NCBI RefSeq assembly: GCF_910594005.1 | Contig: NC_057848.1 | Location: 133,434,155 to 133,498,154 of the forward strand | DNA from: Cervus elaphus | Taxonomy: Eukaryota; Chordata; Mammalia; Artiodactyla; Cervidae | Reading direction: 5' to 3' | Length of the DNA: 64,000 nt | Program-made: the position numbers and the translations under genes | Part shown: piece after piece, positions 33,679 to 44,839 of the stretch | Position numbering within the stretch: position 1 is the stretch's first letter | Layout of the letters: each line of letters starts with the position of its first letter | Notes under the pieces: generated by a model | Seen by the model: only the letters and a program-made list of their open reading frames with translations | What the model was told of the DNA's origin: nothing | Database searches by the model: none

Positions 33679-33823
33679 CAGAGAAGGCAATGGCACCCCA
33701 CTCCAGTACTCTTGCCTGGAAAATCCCATGGACAGAGGAGCCTGGTGGGCTGCCGTCTATGGGGTCGCACAGAGTTGGACACGACTGAAGCGACATAGCA
33801 GCAGCAGCAGCAGCAGCAGCAGT
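33679..33823 (+). mobile_element. Single-unit Bov-A SINE with TSD
   Basis: Starts like the first Bov-A2 unit ('gagaaggcaatggcacccca') and ends like the second ('gacacgactgaagcgacata' plus AGC repeat). It therefore looks like a dimer collapsed to one unit. TSD AATATACTCTGT (33667-33678) and AATGTACTCTGT (33825-33836), one mismatch. Confidence 0.93.
33797..33822. repeat. (AGC)n tail microsatellite
   Basis: Nearly nine perfect AGC units, forming the 3' tail of the Bov-A copy. Confidence 0.95.
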
Positions 33824-34317
33824 AAATGTACTCTGTAATTTATTTTATATTTAATGATGATTTACACACATACACATACTGCATCTTACACACACACATC
33901 AGACCTTATGCTCCATGAAGACAAGAATTTTTGTCTGTTTCACTCACTGCTACATCCCGAATATCTGTTAAGAATGCTTGACACATTGCTGATGATGAGT
34001 GTTTTGTGGGTGGGGAGGACAGAAGGACAACAGAGACATAATAATAATATAACATAAACATAAACATAATAATAGCTGACAACAGAGACATAAAAGATTA
34101 AAAGTCACCTTCCAGATGGTTTAAACATCTTTAAAACTTGTCTTCATAGTATACCCATGCAATACAGAGGCTAGCAAAGGGAATGGCTGTTGAATAACTT
34201 CTCACTTTATGCCCCTTCATTTCTAAACCTGCCTACCTGGAGCAAAATTTGTGAATTAAATCCATGGTTTGGCTGCTGAAATCATGGGTACAAGTGAATG
34301 ATCTGAAATCAAACAGG

Positions 34318-34685
34318 TAGTTCTTTGACGTTAGCTCACATCAGAATCCCTGGAGGAGCTTGTGAAAGCACAGACAGCTGGGCCCCATCCCCAGGGTTTC
34401 AGGTTCAGTAGGTCTGTGGTGGGACCCAATAATGTCCATTTCTTTTTGTTTTAACTTTTATTTATTTATCTGGCTATTTTGGGTTTTCATTGCAGTATGA
34501 AGGATCTTTAGTTGCAGCATGTGGGATCTAGCTCCCCGACCAGGAATTGAACCTGTGCCCCTGCACTGGGAGCACAGAGTCTTAGCCACTGGATCACCAG
34601 GGGAGTCCCAATAATTTCTATTTCTAAAAGTCACCACGTGATACTGCTGCTGCTGGTCTGAGGACCATGCTTTGAGAGCCACTGG
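34318..34685 (-). mobile_element. MER5A hAT-type DNA transposon, split
   Basis: 'cacatcagaatccctggagg' ... 'gggttcaggttcagtagg'-like core, then, after the SINE, 'gctgctgctggtctgaggac' and 'ctttgagagccactgg'. This order is that of a MER5A non-autonomous element, antisense. It has no transposase. Confidence 0.7.
34444..34606 (-). mobile_element. CHR-type SINE inserted in MER5A
   Basis: Antisense tRNA-derived SINE ending 'ggatcaccaggggagtccc'. The T-rich side is at the left. TSD CCCAATAATGTCCATTTCT (34425-34443) versus CCCAATAATTTCTATTTCT (34607-34625), two mismatches. Confidence 0.85.
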
Positions 34686-34878
34686 CCTGAACACTTCAAA
34701 GTGGACCTAGATTAGCCCCTGATGTTTTCTCAATTGGTCTTCTCCTGTGTATTTTTTTTTTTTTTAGAAAGCAATCTTACTTTCTCTTTCAATTCCTGAA
34801 GGTAAGCACATCTAAACACAATTTGGATGTCCTAGGACTTCATATCAGTACCTATTTTTTACATGTCTAGCTTGACAC

Positions 34879-35135
34879 CCCCACTCCAGTACTCTTGCCT
34901 GGAAAAATCCCATGGATGGAGGAGCCTGGTAGGCTGCAGTCCACGGGGTCACTAAGAGTCAGACACGACTGAGCGACTTCACTTTCACTTTTCACTTTCA
35001 TGAATTGGAGAAGGAAATGGCAACCCACTCCAGTGTTCTTGCCTGAAGAATCTCAGGGACGGGGGAGCCTGGTGGGCTGCTGTCTCTGCAGTCGCACAGA
35101 ATCAGACACAACTGAAACGACTTAGCAGCAGCAGC
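34879..35135 (+). mobile_element. Bov-A2 dimeric SINE, perfect TSD
   Basis: Two Bov-A units joined by 'ttcacttttcactttcatga', with a (GCA)n tail. Bounded by a perfect 10-bp TSD, AGCTTGACAC, at 34869-34878 and 35136-35145. Low divergence marks it as one of the younger insertions. Confidence 0.96.
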
Positions 35136-35333
35136 AGCTTGACACAGAGAAGTGGGACCAATAAAATAACTGACTGCTCAACCAGCTCAGCAGGCAAGTA
35201 AACAAAAGACCTTTTAATTGATCTGTTTTTGAACCTTTCTTTCCACTGATAATTCTGTGCCGTATACAGAAGCTCAGTATGAAAGGATAGAGCTTCACCC
35301 TGGAAATTCACCCTGCAATGTAGGAGCTTCTTC

Positions 35334-35835
35334 TTGTTGTTGTTCAGTTACTAAGTCGTGACCTACTCTTTGCGAGCCCATGGACTGCAGCACACCAGGC
35401 TTCCCTGTCCTTCACTATCTCCCGGAGCTTGCTCAAACTCATGTCCATTGAGTCAGTGATGCCATCCAACCATGTTGCCTTCTGTCGTCCCCTTCTCCTC
35501 CTGCCTTCAATCTTTCCCAGCATCAGGGTCTTCTCCAATGAGTTGGCTCTTCGAATCAGGTGGCCAATGTATTGGAGATTCAGCTTCAGCATCAGTCCTT
35601 CCAATGAATATTCAGGGTTGATTTCCTTTAGAATTGGCTGGTTTCATCTCCTTGCCATCCAAGAGACTCTCAGGAGTCTTCTCCAGCACCACAGTTTGAA
35701 AGCATCAATTCTTCGGTGCTCAGCCTTCTTTATGGTCCAACTTTCACATGAATACATATCTACTGGAAAACCCATAGCTTTGACTATACAGAGGTGTGTC
35801 AGCAAAGTGATGTCTCTGCTTTTTAACATGCTATG
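35334..35835 (-). mobile_element. BovB LINE 3' end
   Basis: About 500 bp antisense, (GTT)-type tail at the left, reaching 'gtctctgctttttaacatgc' on the right. The post-RT C-terminal peptide is readable in antisense (35344-35604) but broken. Confidence 0.93.
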
Positions 35836-35965
35836 TTTTTCATGAGAATAGCAATGGGAGATAAGAAGGACTTCATAAATAAACACAAAGAAATAGAGGG
35901 CAATGAAATAGGATGGGAAAGGCTAGAGATCTCTTCAAGAAAATGGGCGTTATCAAGGGAACGTT

Positions 35966-36282
35966 AGGCTTCGCTGATAGCTCAGTTGGTAAAGAATCCG
36001 CTGCAATCCAGGAGACCCTGGTTCAATTCCTGGATCGGGGAGATTCACTGGAAAAGGGATAGGCTACCCACTCCAGTATTCCTGGGCTTCCCTTGTGACT
36101 CAGCTGGTAAAGAATCCGCCTGCAATGTGGGGGACCTGGGTTTGATCCCTGGGTTGGGAAGATCCCCTGGAAAAGGGAAAGGCTACCCACTCCAGTATTC
36201 TGGCCTGGAGAATTCCATGGACTGTATAGTCCATGGGGTCACAAAGAATCAGACACGACTGAGCGACTTGCACTTTTCATTT
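35966..36282 (+). mobile_element. Dimeric Bov-tA SINE inserted as one unit
   Basis: A truncated Bov-tA (35966-36082, head plus first part of the body) is followed without a gap by a full Bov-tA (36083-36282). The pair shares one TSD, TCAAGGGAACGTT (35953-35965) and TCAAGGGAACATT (36283-36295), so the composite moved in a single event. Confidence 0.93.
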
Positions 36283-36295
36283 TCAAGGGAACATT

Positions 36296-36889
36296 TCCAT
36301 GCAAGGATGGGCACAGTAAAGGAGCTTCTTGAACTCCTGTCAAATAAAAATGCTGGCACTCTTTCCCCTGAGCAGCAGACTCGTTGAGAGCCCCACATCA
36401 CCAACCTTCAGCCACCTCAGACTTTGGCTGAACTCTGGTGAACAATGTCCTTTCCAGCTACCATGCATCCCACCTCACATATCTGCTGGTCCTCTTTGAG
36501 TTTCTGTATTCTTGGATACCCTGAGAAATGGCTCAGTCATACACCGGACCACCAGATTAGTGTCCCTAGGGACAAACCTTTAATAGGGAGGAACAGTATA
36601 TGGATAAAAGCCCCCAGCTTCCCATTATTTGGTGAGACAAATCTCAGCCACATTCTACATGTTCCTCAGACATCTCCAGAGAGATCCATCCCGGGGTGCC
36701 CACAGCCATCACCAGCTCAATGAGACACTTTTTAACTGACTTCTTTCCTGTTTAACCCTCCTGCTCCCTCATTCTTGACACCTAGGGTCACCTCCCTAAT
36801 AAACCACCTGCAACCAAGTCCCCCTCAGGCTCTGCTTTCAAGGAACCCAATCAAAGATACTATCTTAGAGTGAGTTCCCATGAGGTTCA
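36296..36889. other. Unassigned DNA, possibly LTR-like at its right end
   Basis: The phrase 'cctaataaaccacctgcaac' near 36797 resembles an LTR polyadenylation end. The rest is unplaced. The 92-codon frame at 36445-36723 has no domain. Confidence 0.33.
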
Positions 36890-36905
36890 ACTCTGATGGA
36901 GCTGT

Positions 36906-37115
36906 GGCCACTGTTTGTGTACTGAGTCATATCTGACTCTTGGTGACCCCATGGACTGTAGCCATCCAGGCTCATCTGTCCATGGGATTCTCGAGACAAG
37001 GATACTGGAGTAGGTTGCCAAGCCCTCCTCCAGGGGATCTTCCCGACCCAGGGATTGAACCCATGTCTCTGGCATTGCAGGCAGATTCTTTACCACTGAG
37101 CCATCGGGGAAGCCT
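36906..37115 (-). mobile_element. Bov-tA SINE with TSD
   Basis: Reverse, full length. The flanking direct repeat ACTCTGATGGAGCTGT (from 36890) versus ACTCTAATGGAGAGCTGT (37117-37134) differs by one substitution and a 2-bp insertion. Confidence 0.92.
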
Positions 37116-37134
37116 GACTCTAATGGAGAGCTGT

Positions 37135-38003
37135 ATGAAGAAGGTTCAGTGAGGAGTGACCTCAGGAGATACACATATAAGGGAGTGAGGAAGGGGAAAC
37201 TGACCCAAAAGGTATTTGCAACCGATACCTCAGCAGATCCTATTGGGACTCTTGGAGCTGAGACAGCCCCTTAGAATTGTCCTCAACTGAGGCTCTGCCA
37301 ATCTTTGACCCCATGTCCCACTGGGAGGCCGCCTCATCTCAGGTGAGGGAGTTCCCTGAAACCCACTAAAAGTCTGGGAAGGGCTCATCTGTAAGCCATC
37401 AGTGGCTGATATTCCCAGCAGTTGAGGTAGGAGCATACTGGCCCTGAAGAGCGGAATGGGCCGAGCACTAGGAATTCCCTACACCATTGCCTTGTCATCA
37501 CCTCTTGGCAATTTGCAACAGCCTTGCAAGTTAGATCATCTCTTGTCTCCTGTAGTCAGCCTTGACTTGGAGCTGAAACTTCCCTGTAGACTCGGTATCT
37601 AGAAGGATTAAGTTACATCTGGCATACTGAGTAAATATATTAAAGCAACCAAAAATCGCAAGTGTAAAAACTGGCTACAAGGTACTAAACTTAAGTGTTC
37701 CTATATAATTAAATTCCATCAGTGATGTGATGTTATATTCAAGACATCCTTTCTCAAAAGGGTGTTTCTTCTAAGCTGTGGTGTTTCAGTTGTGGGATTT
37801 TTTTTTTTCTAACACATCAAGTGAAGACAAAAGTGTCTGTCAAGCCACTTGTTATAAAAGGGCAATTAAAACGTCCTGGATCCGGTATGACTAATGGTAG
37901 GAGCCCTAGTGCTCCTGAAAATACTTCACTAATTACAGTCTCCTTCAGTGGCAGGCCCAAACAAAAGCAGGCTACCTCATTTTTCAAATTTAAATAAAGA
38001 GCA
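37135..38003. other. Single-copy DNA
   Basis: No gene or recognised repeat. A T-run lies near 37800-37809. Confidence 0.42.
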
Positions 38004-39915
38004 TTCAATTCAGTTCAGTTCAGTCACTCAGTCGTGTCTGACTCTTTGAGACTCCATAGACTGCAGCACACCAGGCTTCCCTGTCCATCATCAACTCCCA
38101 GAGTCTACTCAAACTCATGCCCACTGAGTCAGTGATGCCATCCAACCATCTCATCTTCTGTCATCCCCTTCTCCTCCCACCTTCAATCTTTCCCAGCATC
38201 AGGGTCCTTTCTAATGAGTCAGTTCTTCCCATCAGGTGGTCAAAGTATTGGAGTTTCACTTTCAGCATCAGTCCTTCCAATGAATGTTCAGGACTGATTT
38301 CCTTTCAGGGACTGGTTGGATCTCCTTGCAGTTGAAGGGGCTCTCAAGAGTCTTCTCCAACACCACAGTTCAAAAGCATCAGTTCTTTGGCACTCAGCTT
38401 TCTTTATAGTCCAACTCTCACATCCACACATGACTACTGGAAAAGCCATAGCTTTGACTAGATGGACCTTTGTTGGCAAAGTACTGTCTCTGCTTTTTAA
38501 TATGCTGTCTAGATAGCAAATAACTATTCTTCCAAGGAGCAATCATCTTTTAATTTCATGGCTGCAGTCACCATCTGCAGTGATTTTGTAGCCCAAAAAC
38601 ATAAAGTCTGTCACTGTTTTCATTGTTTCCCCATCTATTTGCGATGAAGTGATAGGACCGGATGCCATGATCTTAGTTTTCTGAATGTTGAATTTTAACC
38701 CAACTTTTTCACTCTCCTCTTTCACTTTCATCAAGTGGTTTTTTATTTCTCCTTTGCTTTCTGCCATAAGGGTGGTATCATCTGCATATCTGAGGTTATT
38801 GATATTTCTCCCTGCAATCTTGATTCCAGCTTGTGCTTCATCCAATCCAGCATTTCTCATGATGTAATCTGCAAATAAGTTAAATAAGCAGGGTGACAAT
38901 ACACAGCCTTGACGTACTCCTTTCTCGATTTGGAACCAGTCTGTTGTTCCATGTCCAGTTCTAACTGTTGCTTCTTGACCTGCATACAGATTTCTCAGGA
39001 GGTAGGTCAGGTGGTCTGGTATTCCCATCTCTTGAAGAATTTTCAACAGTTTGTTGTGCTCCACACTGTCAAAGGCTTTGGCATAGTCAATAAAGAAGAA
39101 GTAGATGTTTTTCTGGAACTCTCTTACTTTTTTGATGATCCAATGGATGTTGGCAATTTGATCTCTGGTTCCTCTGCCTTTTCTAAATCCAACTTGAACA
39201 TCTGGAAGTTCATGGTTCATGTACTGTTGAAGCCTGACTTGGAGAATTTTGAGCATTACTTTGCTAGCCTGTGAGATGAGTGCAATTGTGCAGTAACTTG
39301 AACATTCTTTGGCATTGCCTTTCTTTGGAATTGGAATGAAAACAGACATTTTCCAGTCCTGTGAACACTGATGAGTTTTCCAAATTTGCTGGCATATTGA
39401 GTGCAGAACTTTCACAGCATCATCTTTTAGGATTTGAAATAGCTCAACTGGAATTCCATTACCTCCACTAGCTTTGTTCATAGTGATGCTCCCTAAGGCC
39501 TACTTGACTTCTCATTCCAGGATGTCTGGCTCTAGGTGAGTGACCACACCGTCATGATTATCTGGGTCATGAAGATGTTTTCTGTATAGTTCTTCTGTGT
39601 ATTCTTGCCACCTGTTCTTAATATCTTCTGCTTCTGTTAGGTCCATACCATTTCTGTCCTTTATTTTGCACATCTTTGCATGAAAAGTTCCCTTGGTATC
39701 TCTAATTTCCTTGAAGAGATCTCTAGTTTTTCCCATTCTATTGTTTTCCTCTATTTCTTTTCATTGATCGCTGAGGATGGCTTTCTTATCTCCCCTTGCT
39801 ATTCTTTGGAACTCTGCATTCACATGGGTATATCTTTCCTTTTCTGCTTTGCCTTTTGCATCTCTTCTTTTCATAGCTATTTGTAAGGCCTCCTCAGACA
39901 ACCATTTTGCCTTTT
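38004..39915 (-). mobile_element. BovB LINE, 1.9 kb, 5'-truncated
   Basis: Longest BovB here. TTCAG-repeat tail at 38004-38023, full 3' region, complete RT core and part of the upstream ORF, ending at 'caaccattttgcc'. The endonuclease end is missing. It lacks the 500-bp deletion seen in the copy at 13.0 kb. Confidence 0.96.
38543..39736 (-). pseudogene. BovB reverse-transcriptase remnant, best preserved
   Basis: The longest open frame in the window, 312 residues at 38543-39481, followed upstream by a shifted 74-residue frame at 39512-39736. It is a non-LTR (RTE-clade) reverse transcriptase. FIDYAKAFDSV, the motif A block with the catalytic aspartate, lies at about residues 130-140; the QGC block at 191-193; YADD at 232-235; the thumb-side region with 'KVGLKFNIQKTKIM' follows. 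All three catalytic aspartates are present in this piece, but there is no start codon context, no endonuclease, and the C-terminal part is frameshifted near 38543. It is a dead fragment of a LINE once able to mobilise itself and Bov-tA SINEs, which share its 3' end. Confidence 0.92.
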
Positions 39916-40097
39916 TTTAAAGAACTCTCTTCAGGAGCAGAAAGTTGCGGCCACCTGCATCTCACAAGCTGTCAAGGAAACCTCCCCCATCATTATCCTC
40001 TCTAGGAGTGAAGAGCCGCCCTGCCTCCCTGGAACATCCTCTCTTCCTAGCTTTGGACTATGTGTCCCCCATCTACTTCTTTGCTTCTGAAATGCCC

Positions 40098-41065
40098 TTC
40101 TTTTTTAATTGAACTTTTTATTGAGATAATCGTAGATTCACATGCTGTTTTAGGAGATAATACTGAAAACACCTGTGTACCTTTTACTCACTATTTTCCC
40201 TCAATGGTGACAGATTGCAAAACTCTAAGACAGTATCAGGGTGATGACATTAATACAATATATCCATCTCATCCAGATTCCCCCAATTTTACTTGTACTC
40301 GTTTGTATGTGCACATGTTTAGTTTTAATACAGTTTCATTCCCTGTGTAGGTTCTTGTGACTACCCCCATGGTCAGGATAAAAAACCACCTCCATAACCA
40401 CAAAGATCACTTCATTGTCCTTTCATAACCTCACCTACCTCTTTCTATAACCCTCATCTTCTTTCTCTCCAAACCCTCGTCCTTAACACGTAGGACCCAG
40501 TAACCAGTAATCTGTTCTCCTTTCTAAACTCTATCATTTCAAAAAAATTATATACATGGAATCACACGGTACATAGCCTTTGGGGACTGGCTTTTTTTCT
40601 GGAGATTCACCCAAGTTGTTGTGTGTATCAGTAGTTCATTCCTTCTTAATGCTGTGTAGTGTTCCATAGTTTGGATGTACCACAGCTTACTTAACCATTT
40701 ACCAGTTGAAAGGCATCTGGCTTGTTTCCAGTTTGGGGCTTTTATGAACAAAGCTGCTATGAACATCTGTATGCAGATTTTTATGGAAACATAAGTTTTC
40801 ATTTCTCTGGGATAAATGTCCAAGGTCATATGGTAGTTTCAGATTTAGCTTTTTTTAAGAAACTGTCAAACTGTTTTCCAGAGTCACACAACCATTTTAT
40901 ATTCCCACCAGCAATGTGCGAGTGACACAGTTTCTCCACATCCTCACCAGCATTTGGTATCATGATTTTTTAATCTGTATTTCCCTGATGGCTAATGATA
41001 CAAATATGTGCTTATTCACCATCTATATATCCTCTTCTTTAGAAGTGTCTCTTTTTGGCAGAGAT
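40098..41065 (-). mobile_element. L1M-type LINE 3' end, antisense
   Basis: Begins with 'tttttattgagataatcgta' (3' UTR) and continues through 'atatacatggaatcacacgg', 'atgctgtgtagtgttccata' and 'ccaccagcaatgtgcgagtg' to the ORF2 tail. About 1 kb, strongly diverged, no intact frame. Confidence 0.72.
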
Positions 41066-41239
41066 TTTTTTATTTTTTCATTTGTGTGTTGCTTAGGGGG
41101 CAGAAGGGGTTACCCAAGCCAGGCAGGCAGGTGTCTGAGGGTGGGGGAGGGGCGTCTTAGGCCCACAAGGATGAAGCATCTTCCTGGCCTGTTGGGCCAC
41201 TTATGCTGAGATCTCCTTTGCTGGTATGGCCCACCTAGG

Positions 41240-41450
41240 TGCTCAGATGCACAGTCGTGTCCAACTCTTGCAACCCCATGAACTGTAGTCCACCAGGCTC
41301 CTCTGTCCATGGGATTCTCCAGGCAAGAATACTGGAGTGGGTTGGCATTTCCTCCTCCAGGGGAATCTTCCTGACCCAGGCATCAAACCTGCATCACTTG
41401 CATTTCCTGTATTGGCAGGTGGATTCTTTACCACTGCACCACCTGGGAAA
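41240..41450 (-). mobile_element. Bov-tA SINE
   Basis: Reverse, full length, head end 'ccacctgggaaaccc'. Possible degraded TSD: CCCACCTAGGT before and CCCACCCGCATAGGT after. Confidence 0.92.
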
Positions 41451-41664
41451 CCCACCCGCATAGGTATCTCTCAGTTTTTCTCTGGAGGGGAGGGGAGTCT
41501 CAGGCTGTGCAAGGAAAGAGAGCACTTTCCCTAACCAAGCACTGTTTGGGGTACTCCCCATCAATTCCCTTACTGGTGATGCTGAGCTTTCCTGGTGTTG
41601 TCAGAAGGACTTTCATCTGACCTGGGGGAGGGACGAACCTATTTGGGCTGTCTTCTATTGCTAA

Positions 41665-41880
41665 GTTGTGTGCATGCATGAGTGCTCAGTCATGTCTGAC
41701 TCATTGTGACACCATGGACTGTAGCCTGCCAGGCTCCTCTGTCCATGTGATTCTCCAGGCAAGAAGACTGTAGTGGTTGCCATTTCCTTCTCCAGGGGAT
41801 CTTCCTGACTCAGGGATCGAACCTGGGTCTTCTGCATTGCAGGCAGATTCTTTACCATCTGAGCCACTTGGGGAGTTCCC
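41665..41880 (-). mobile_element. Bov-tA SINE with short TSD
   Basis: Reverse. ATTGCTAA flanks it at 41657-41664 and 41881-41888. A GTGC/ATGC-rich tail precedes the body. Confidence 0.92.
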
Positions 41881-42089
41881 ATTGCTAACCTGGGGGTCAG
41901 GAAGAAAACCAGATCCAGCTGCCATCTTCTGTTGGTGGGGGGAAATCAGACACCCTGCAGCTACATGATTTTTCTAATTCTGGGGTCCAAAAACAGTTTG
42001 CCTTTCACTTATCAACTTTGAGACTTTTACTTTGGTTGCCTTTTATGTTATTTTCAGGGTTTGTAATTATACTTAGCTAAGAGAAGTGT

Positions 42090-42310
42090 TGACTCATTGG
42101 AAAAGACCCTGATGCTGGGAGGGATTGGGGGCAGGAGGAGAAGGGGACGAGAGAGGATGAGATGGCTGGATGGCATCAGCAACTCGATGGACATGAGTTT
42201 GAGTAAACTCCGGCAGTTGGTGATGGACAGGGAGGCCTGGCATGCTGCAATTCATGGGGTCGCAAAGAGTCAGACACGACTGAGTGACTGAACTGAACTG
42301 AACTGAACTG
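42090..42310 (+). mobile_element. BovB LINE 3' end with perfect TSD
   Basis: About 220 bp from 'tgactcattggaaaagaccc' to a four-unit TGAAC repeat. Perfect 11-bp TSD AAGAGAAGTGT at 42079-42089 and 42311-42321. Confidence 0.95.
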
Positions 42311-42321
42311 AAGAGAAGTGT

Positions 42322-42739
42322 GTCTACACCATCCTGTATGGACCAGAAGTCTGAAATGTCCTTTACAGGATGTATTTCAGCTCAGCTATGGCTTAGTTTC
42401 ACCTTTGGCCATGTATAAAGAGAAAGGAGAGGTGATTTTCACCCAAGATTGTTCCTCTGTTACCTTAGATGTTGTTCCCAGAACATTACTCATAGAAGTT
42501 AGGAAGAAGGCAATTTCTCTCACAGACTCCAAAAATGTTACAAAGTCAGAGGAATCTTAGAGATCATGTAGGCCAATAGGTTTTAAGCATTCCTATTCAT
42601 AGAACACTTTCTTCTTCAAATGAACTCCAATAAAGAAGGTCAATAGTTAGACATCAGTGAAGCTGTCTGGGGACAGTCCACTTTTTATTCCTCTTTCCCT
42701 CCATCAAAAGATTCAGAATCTAGAAGATTGTAGGAGCAC
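42322..42739. other. Single-copy DNA
   Basis: No gene or element recognised. The 80-codon frame at 42318-42560 has no domain. Confidence 0.42.
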
Positions 42740-42890
42740 AGTTTCAAAAGATTAACCTAGTCCAATCCCTTCCTTTTACAAATGAAGATTCTGAGGATCA
42801 GAGAAGGTATATATTGTACCTAAAGTAACAAATTAGTGGCAGAACTGGTATCAAAATCTATATCTCTCAAGCCAGCAGGTCTAATCTTAG
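42740..42890 (-). mobile_element. MIR SINE, antisense
   Basis: 'tttacaaatgaagattctga' then 'aaattagtggcagaactggt' match the antisense MIR core. Confidence 0.5.
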
Positions 42891-42894
42891 ATAT

Positions 42895-43300
42895 TTACCA
42901 AAAGAGATAAAAATATATGTATACCCAAAGACAGGCACATCAATATTTATAGTAGCTTTATTCAAAACAGACAAAAGTCAGAGACAACCTATAAAGTACA
43001 TCAACAAGCGAATGGATGAACAAACTGAGGTATAGCCATACAATGGAATACCATTCAGCAATAGAAAGAAATGTAGTCTCAAAAACATTATTCGTATGGG
43101 ACTTCCCTGGCAGTCCAGTAGTTAGAACTCTGCACTTGCATTGCAGTGGGCATGGGTTCAATCCCCGGTCAAAGGAACTAAGATCCCACGAGCTTGACAG
43201 AATGGCCAAAAAAAAAAAAAAAAAGCATTATTTGTAGCTAGATAAGCCAGGCACAAAAATAATCTATATTGTATTATTCCATTTACATAAGGATCTTACA
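42895..43300 (+). mobile_element. L1 ORF2 3' end, split by a SINE
   Basis: 'caatatttatagtagcttta', 'ccatacaatggaataccatt' and, after the SINE, 'attccatttacataa' follow sense L1 order. Old copy without a frame. Confidence 0.6.
43098..43224 (+). mobile_element. CHR-type SINE with poly(A) and TSD
   Basis: GGGACTTCCCTGGCAGTCCA head, B-box-like 'gggttcaatcccc', about 16-bp A tail. TSD CATTATTCGTA (43086-43096) versus CATTATTTGTA (43226-43236), one CpG-type mismatch. Confidence 0.88.
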
Positions 43301-43710
43301 CTGACCTTGGCAATTACATATTTCTTCTTTGGGACTTCATTACAACCCTCCCTTCCTAAAATGTTTCACTTACAGAATTATTTTACTGTCATGGAAGGTG
43401 ACCTCAGGATCCCAACTTACGCTGTGCAGTTCTAAGCTCTACTCCTAGTTTCCACGTCTATAAAGTGGAGCAGCTATATAGATAGCTTCTAACGCTCTCT
43501 CCTGAAGTAAAATTGTAAGATTGTAGTGCATGGGAGGGGAGCTGATAAATGTCCAGGAACTTGAATGGAAATATTAATATAATACAGGGATAGGACTGAA
43601 GGCACTGGAGCCCACCTGAAGGACATCACAGTGGACTCTATAAGGGTGAAACTCTGAGGACTCATGGGCCCTTCCACCATCCAAGGATAAAGGCAGCCCA
43701 AGAGGGCAGC
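43301..43710. other. Single-copy DNA
   Basis: No gene or element recognised. 'tttccacgtctataaagtgg' (43451) could be a MIR core scrap. Confidence 0.4.
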
Positions 43711-43862
43711 AGAGGACAAGATGGTTAGACAGATAGCATCACTGACTCACTGGACATGAATCTGATCAAACTCCAGGAGATAGTGAAGGACAGGGAAGCC
43801 TGGCATGCTGCAGTCCATGGGGTCACAAAGAGTTGGACACGACTAGGTGACTAAACAACAAT
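43711..43862 (+). mobile_element. BovB LINE 3' terminus
   Basis: About 150 bp from 'agaggacaagatggttagac' to an ACAACAATAA tail. Short 5'-truncated copy. Confidence 0.9.
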
Positions 43863-44839
43863 AACCACAAGTTTCCTTCTCTACTTACCATCATTAAGGT
43901 GCTCTATATCCCTCTTCTAGCCACTAGATCCAATCTAGTAAGGGATTGGATCAGAGCCCAGATATGAGCTGAGGGCAAAAATATATGAGCTGAGCAAGAA
44001 ATTCAGGGCACCCGCAGGAGGAGATCCTCCTGGGAAAACAACCCCTCAAATCCTTTCTCTGTCTACCTAATTTCCGTTCTGGAACTTGAACAAGAATGAG
44101 GCAGGCTCCTGTACTCATTTGCAGCCCCAAGCCATGAAGGACTATTCTCCAGGTTACCCACAGAGCCCCCAGCTCATGCCTCAGCCCAGAGAACTCAGTC
44201 CTCACAAGAGTATGTTGCTAAGGGGGAAAATTCCTCTTTGCCCTCAGTCTCTGATTACTTCTGGTAATGGGTATTTATTGCATCCTCTCCCTGGAAGCCT
44301 TACAAATCTGGCTAGCTGGCCTGGAGAACCTACAATTAGAGGTGAAATTTTTCCTCCAGCAGGCACAGAAAAATAGGAGAAGAGTGGAAGGATGAACTGA
44401 GGGCTGGCCAATTGATGCAACTCTAGAAACCTTCTGCTGACTTTAAAAGACAAGTAAGGCTTCCCTCTTATTTCCATCCTTCATTCCTCTTGGAGAGATG
44501 TATCAAAATCAAGGCTTTTTATTCTACCCAAAAGAATGAGGACTAATCTTCTTGGTCAAATTGCAAGACTCAGTGAATCATGTTTTCTAACTGGTGGAAT
44601 CAGTGTGTATTAAAAGATCTCCTATAACTTACACCACTCAGGAAACGGGGGGAGATCAAGACCAACTCTACTGGGAGGGTGGCAGAGGAGAGGAAACAGG
44701 CCACCAAGTTCTCTCTCCTGCCTACAGCAGAGAGTTAGGAGTGAGAAGGCTCATTTTCTGCAACTTCTCTGCCCTTACTCCAGGCCAAGAACATCATCTC
44801 TCACTGAACTCTAGAGTGCACCCATAAGTGGGTTATGGG
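43863..44839. other. Single-copy DNA
   Basis: About 1 kb with overlapping short frames on both strands (for example 44086-44376 + and 44244-44477 -), none with a domain. No named repeat recognised. Confidence 0.42.

Larger units (their letters stand above)
33475..33995 (+). mobile_element. L2 LINE 3' end, split by Bov-A
   Basis: Phrases 'tccatagcatttaccatctt' before, and 'ccatgaagacaagaattttt' after, the inserted Bov-A follow sense L2 order. The end at about 33990 lacks a clear terminal repeat. Confidence 0.5.
41066..42078. other. Unassigned DNA carrying two SINEs
   Basis: Outside the SINEs at 41240-41450 and 41665-41880, the sequence has G-rich tracts (41090-41160) and ends with 'ttattttcagggtttgtaat'. 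That ending may belong to an older L1-like element interrupted at 42090. Not certain, and no gene seen. Confidence 0.35.

Noticed and set aside
33797..33822. AGC run as a possible polyglutamine coding repeat
   Set aside because: It is the normal tail of the Bov-A family and is not in a longer frame.
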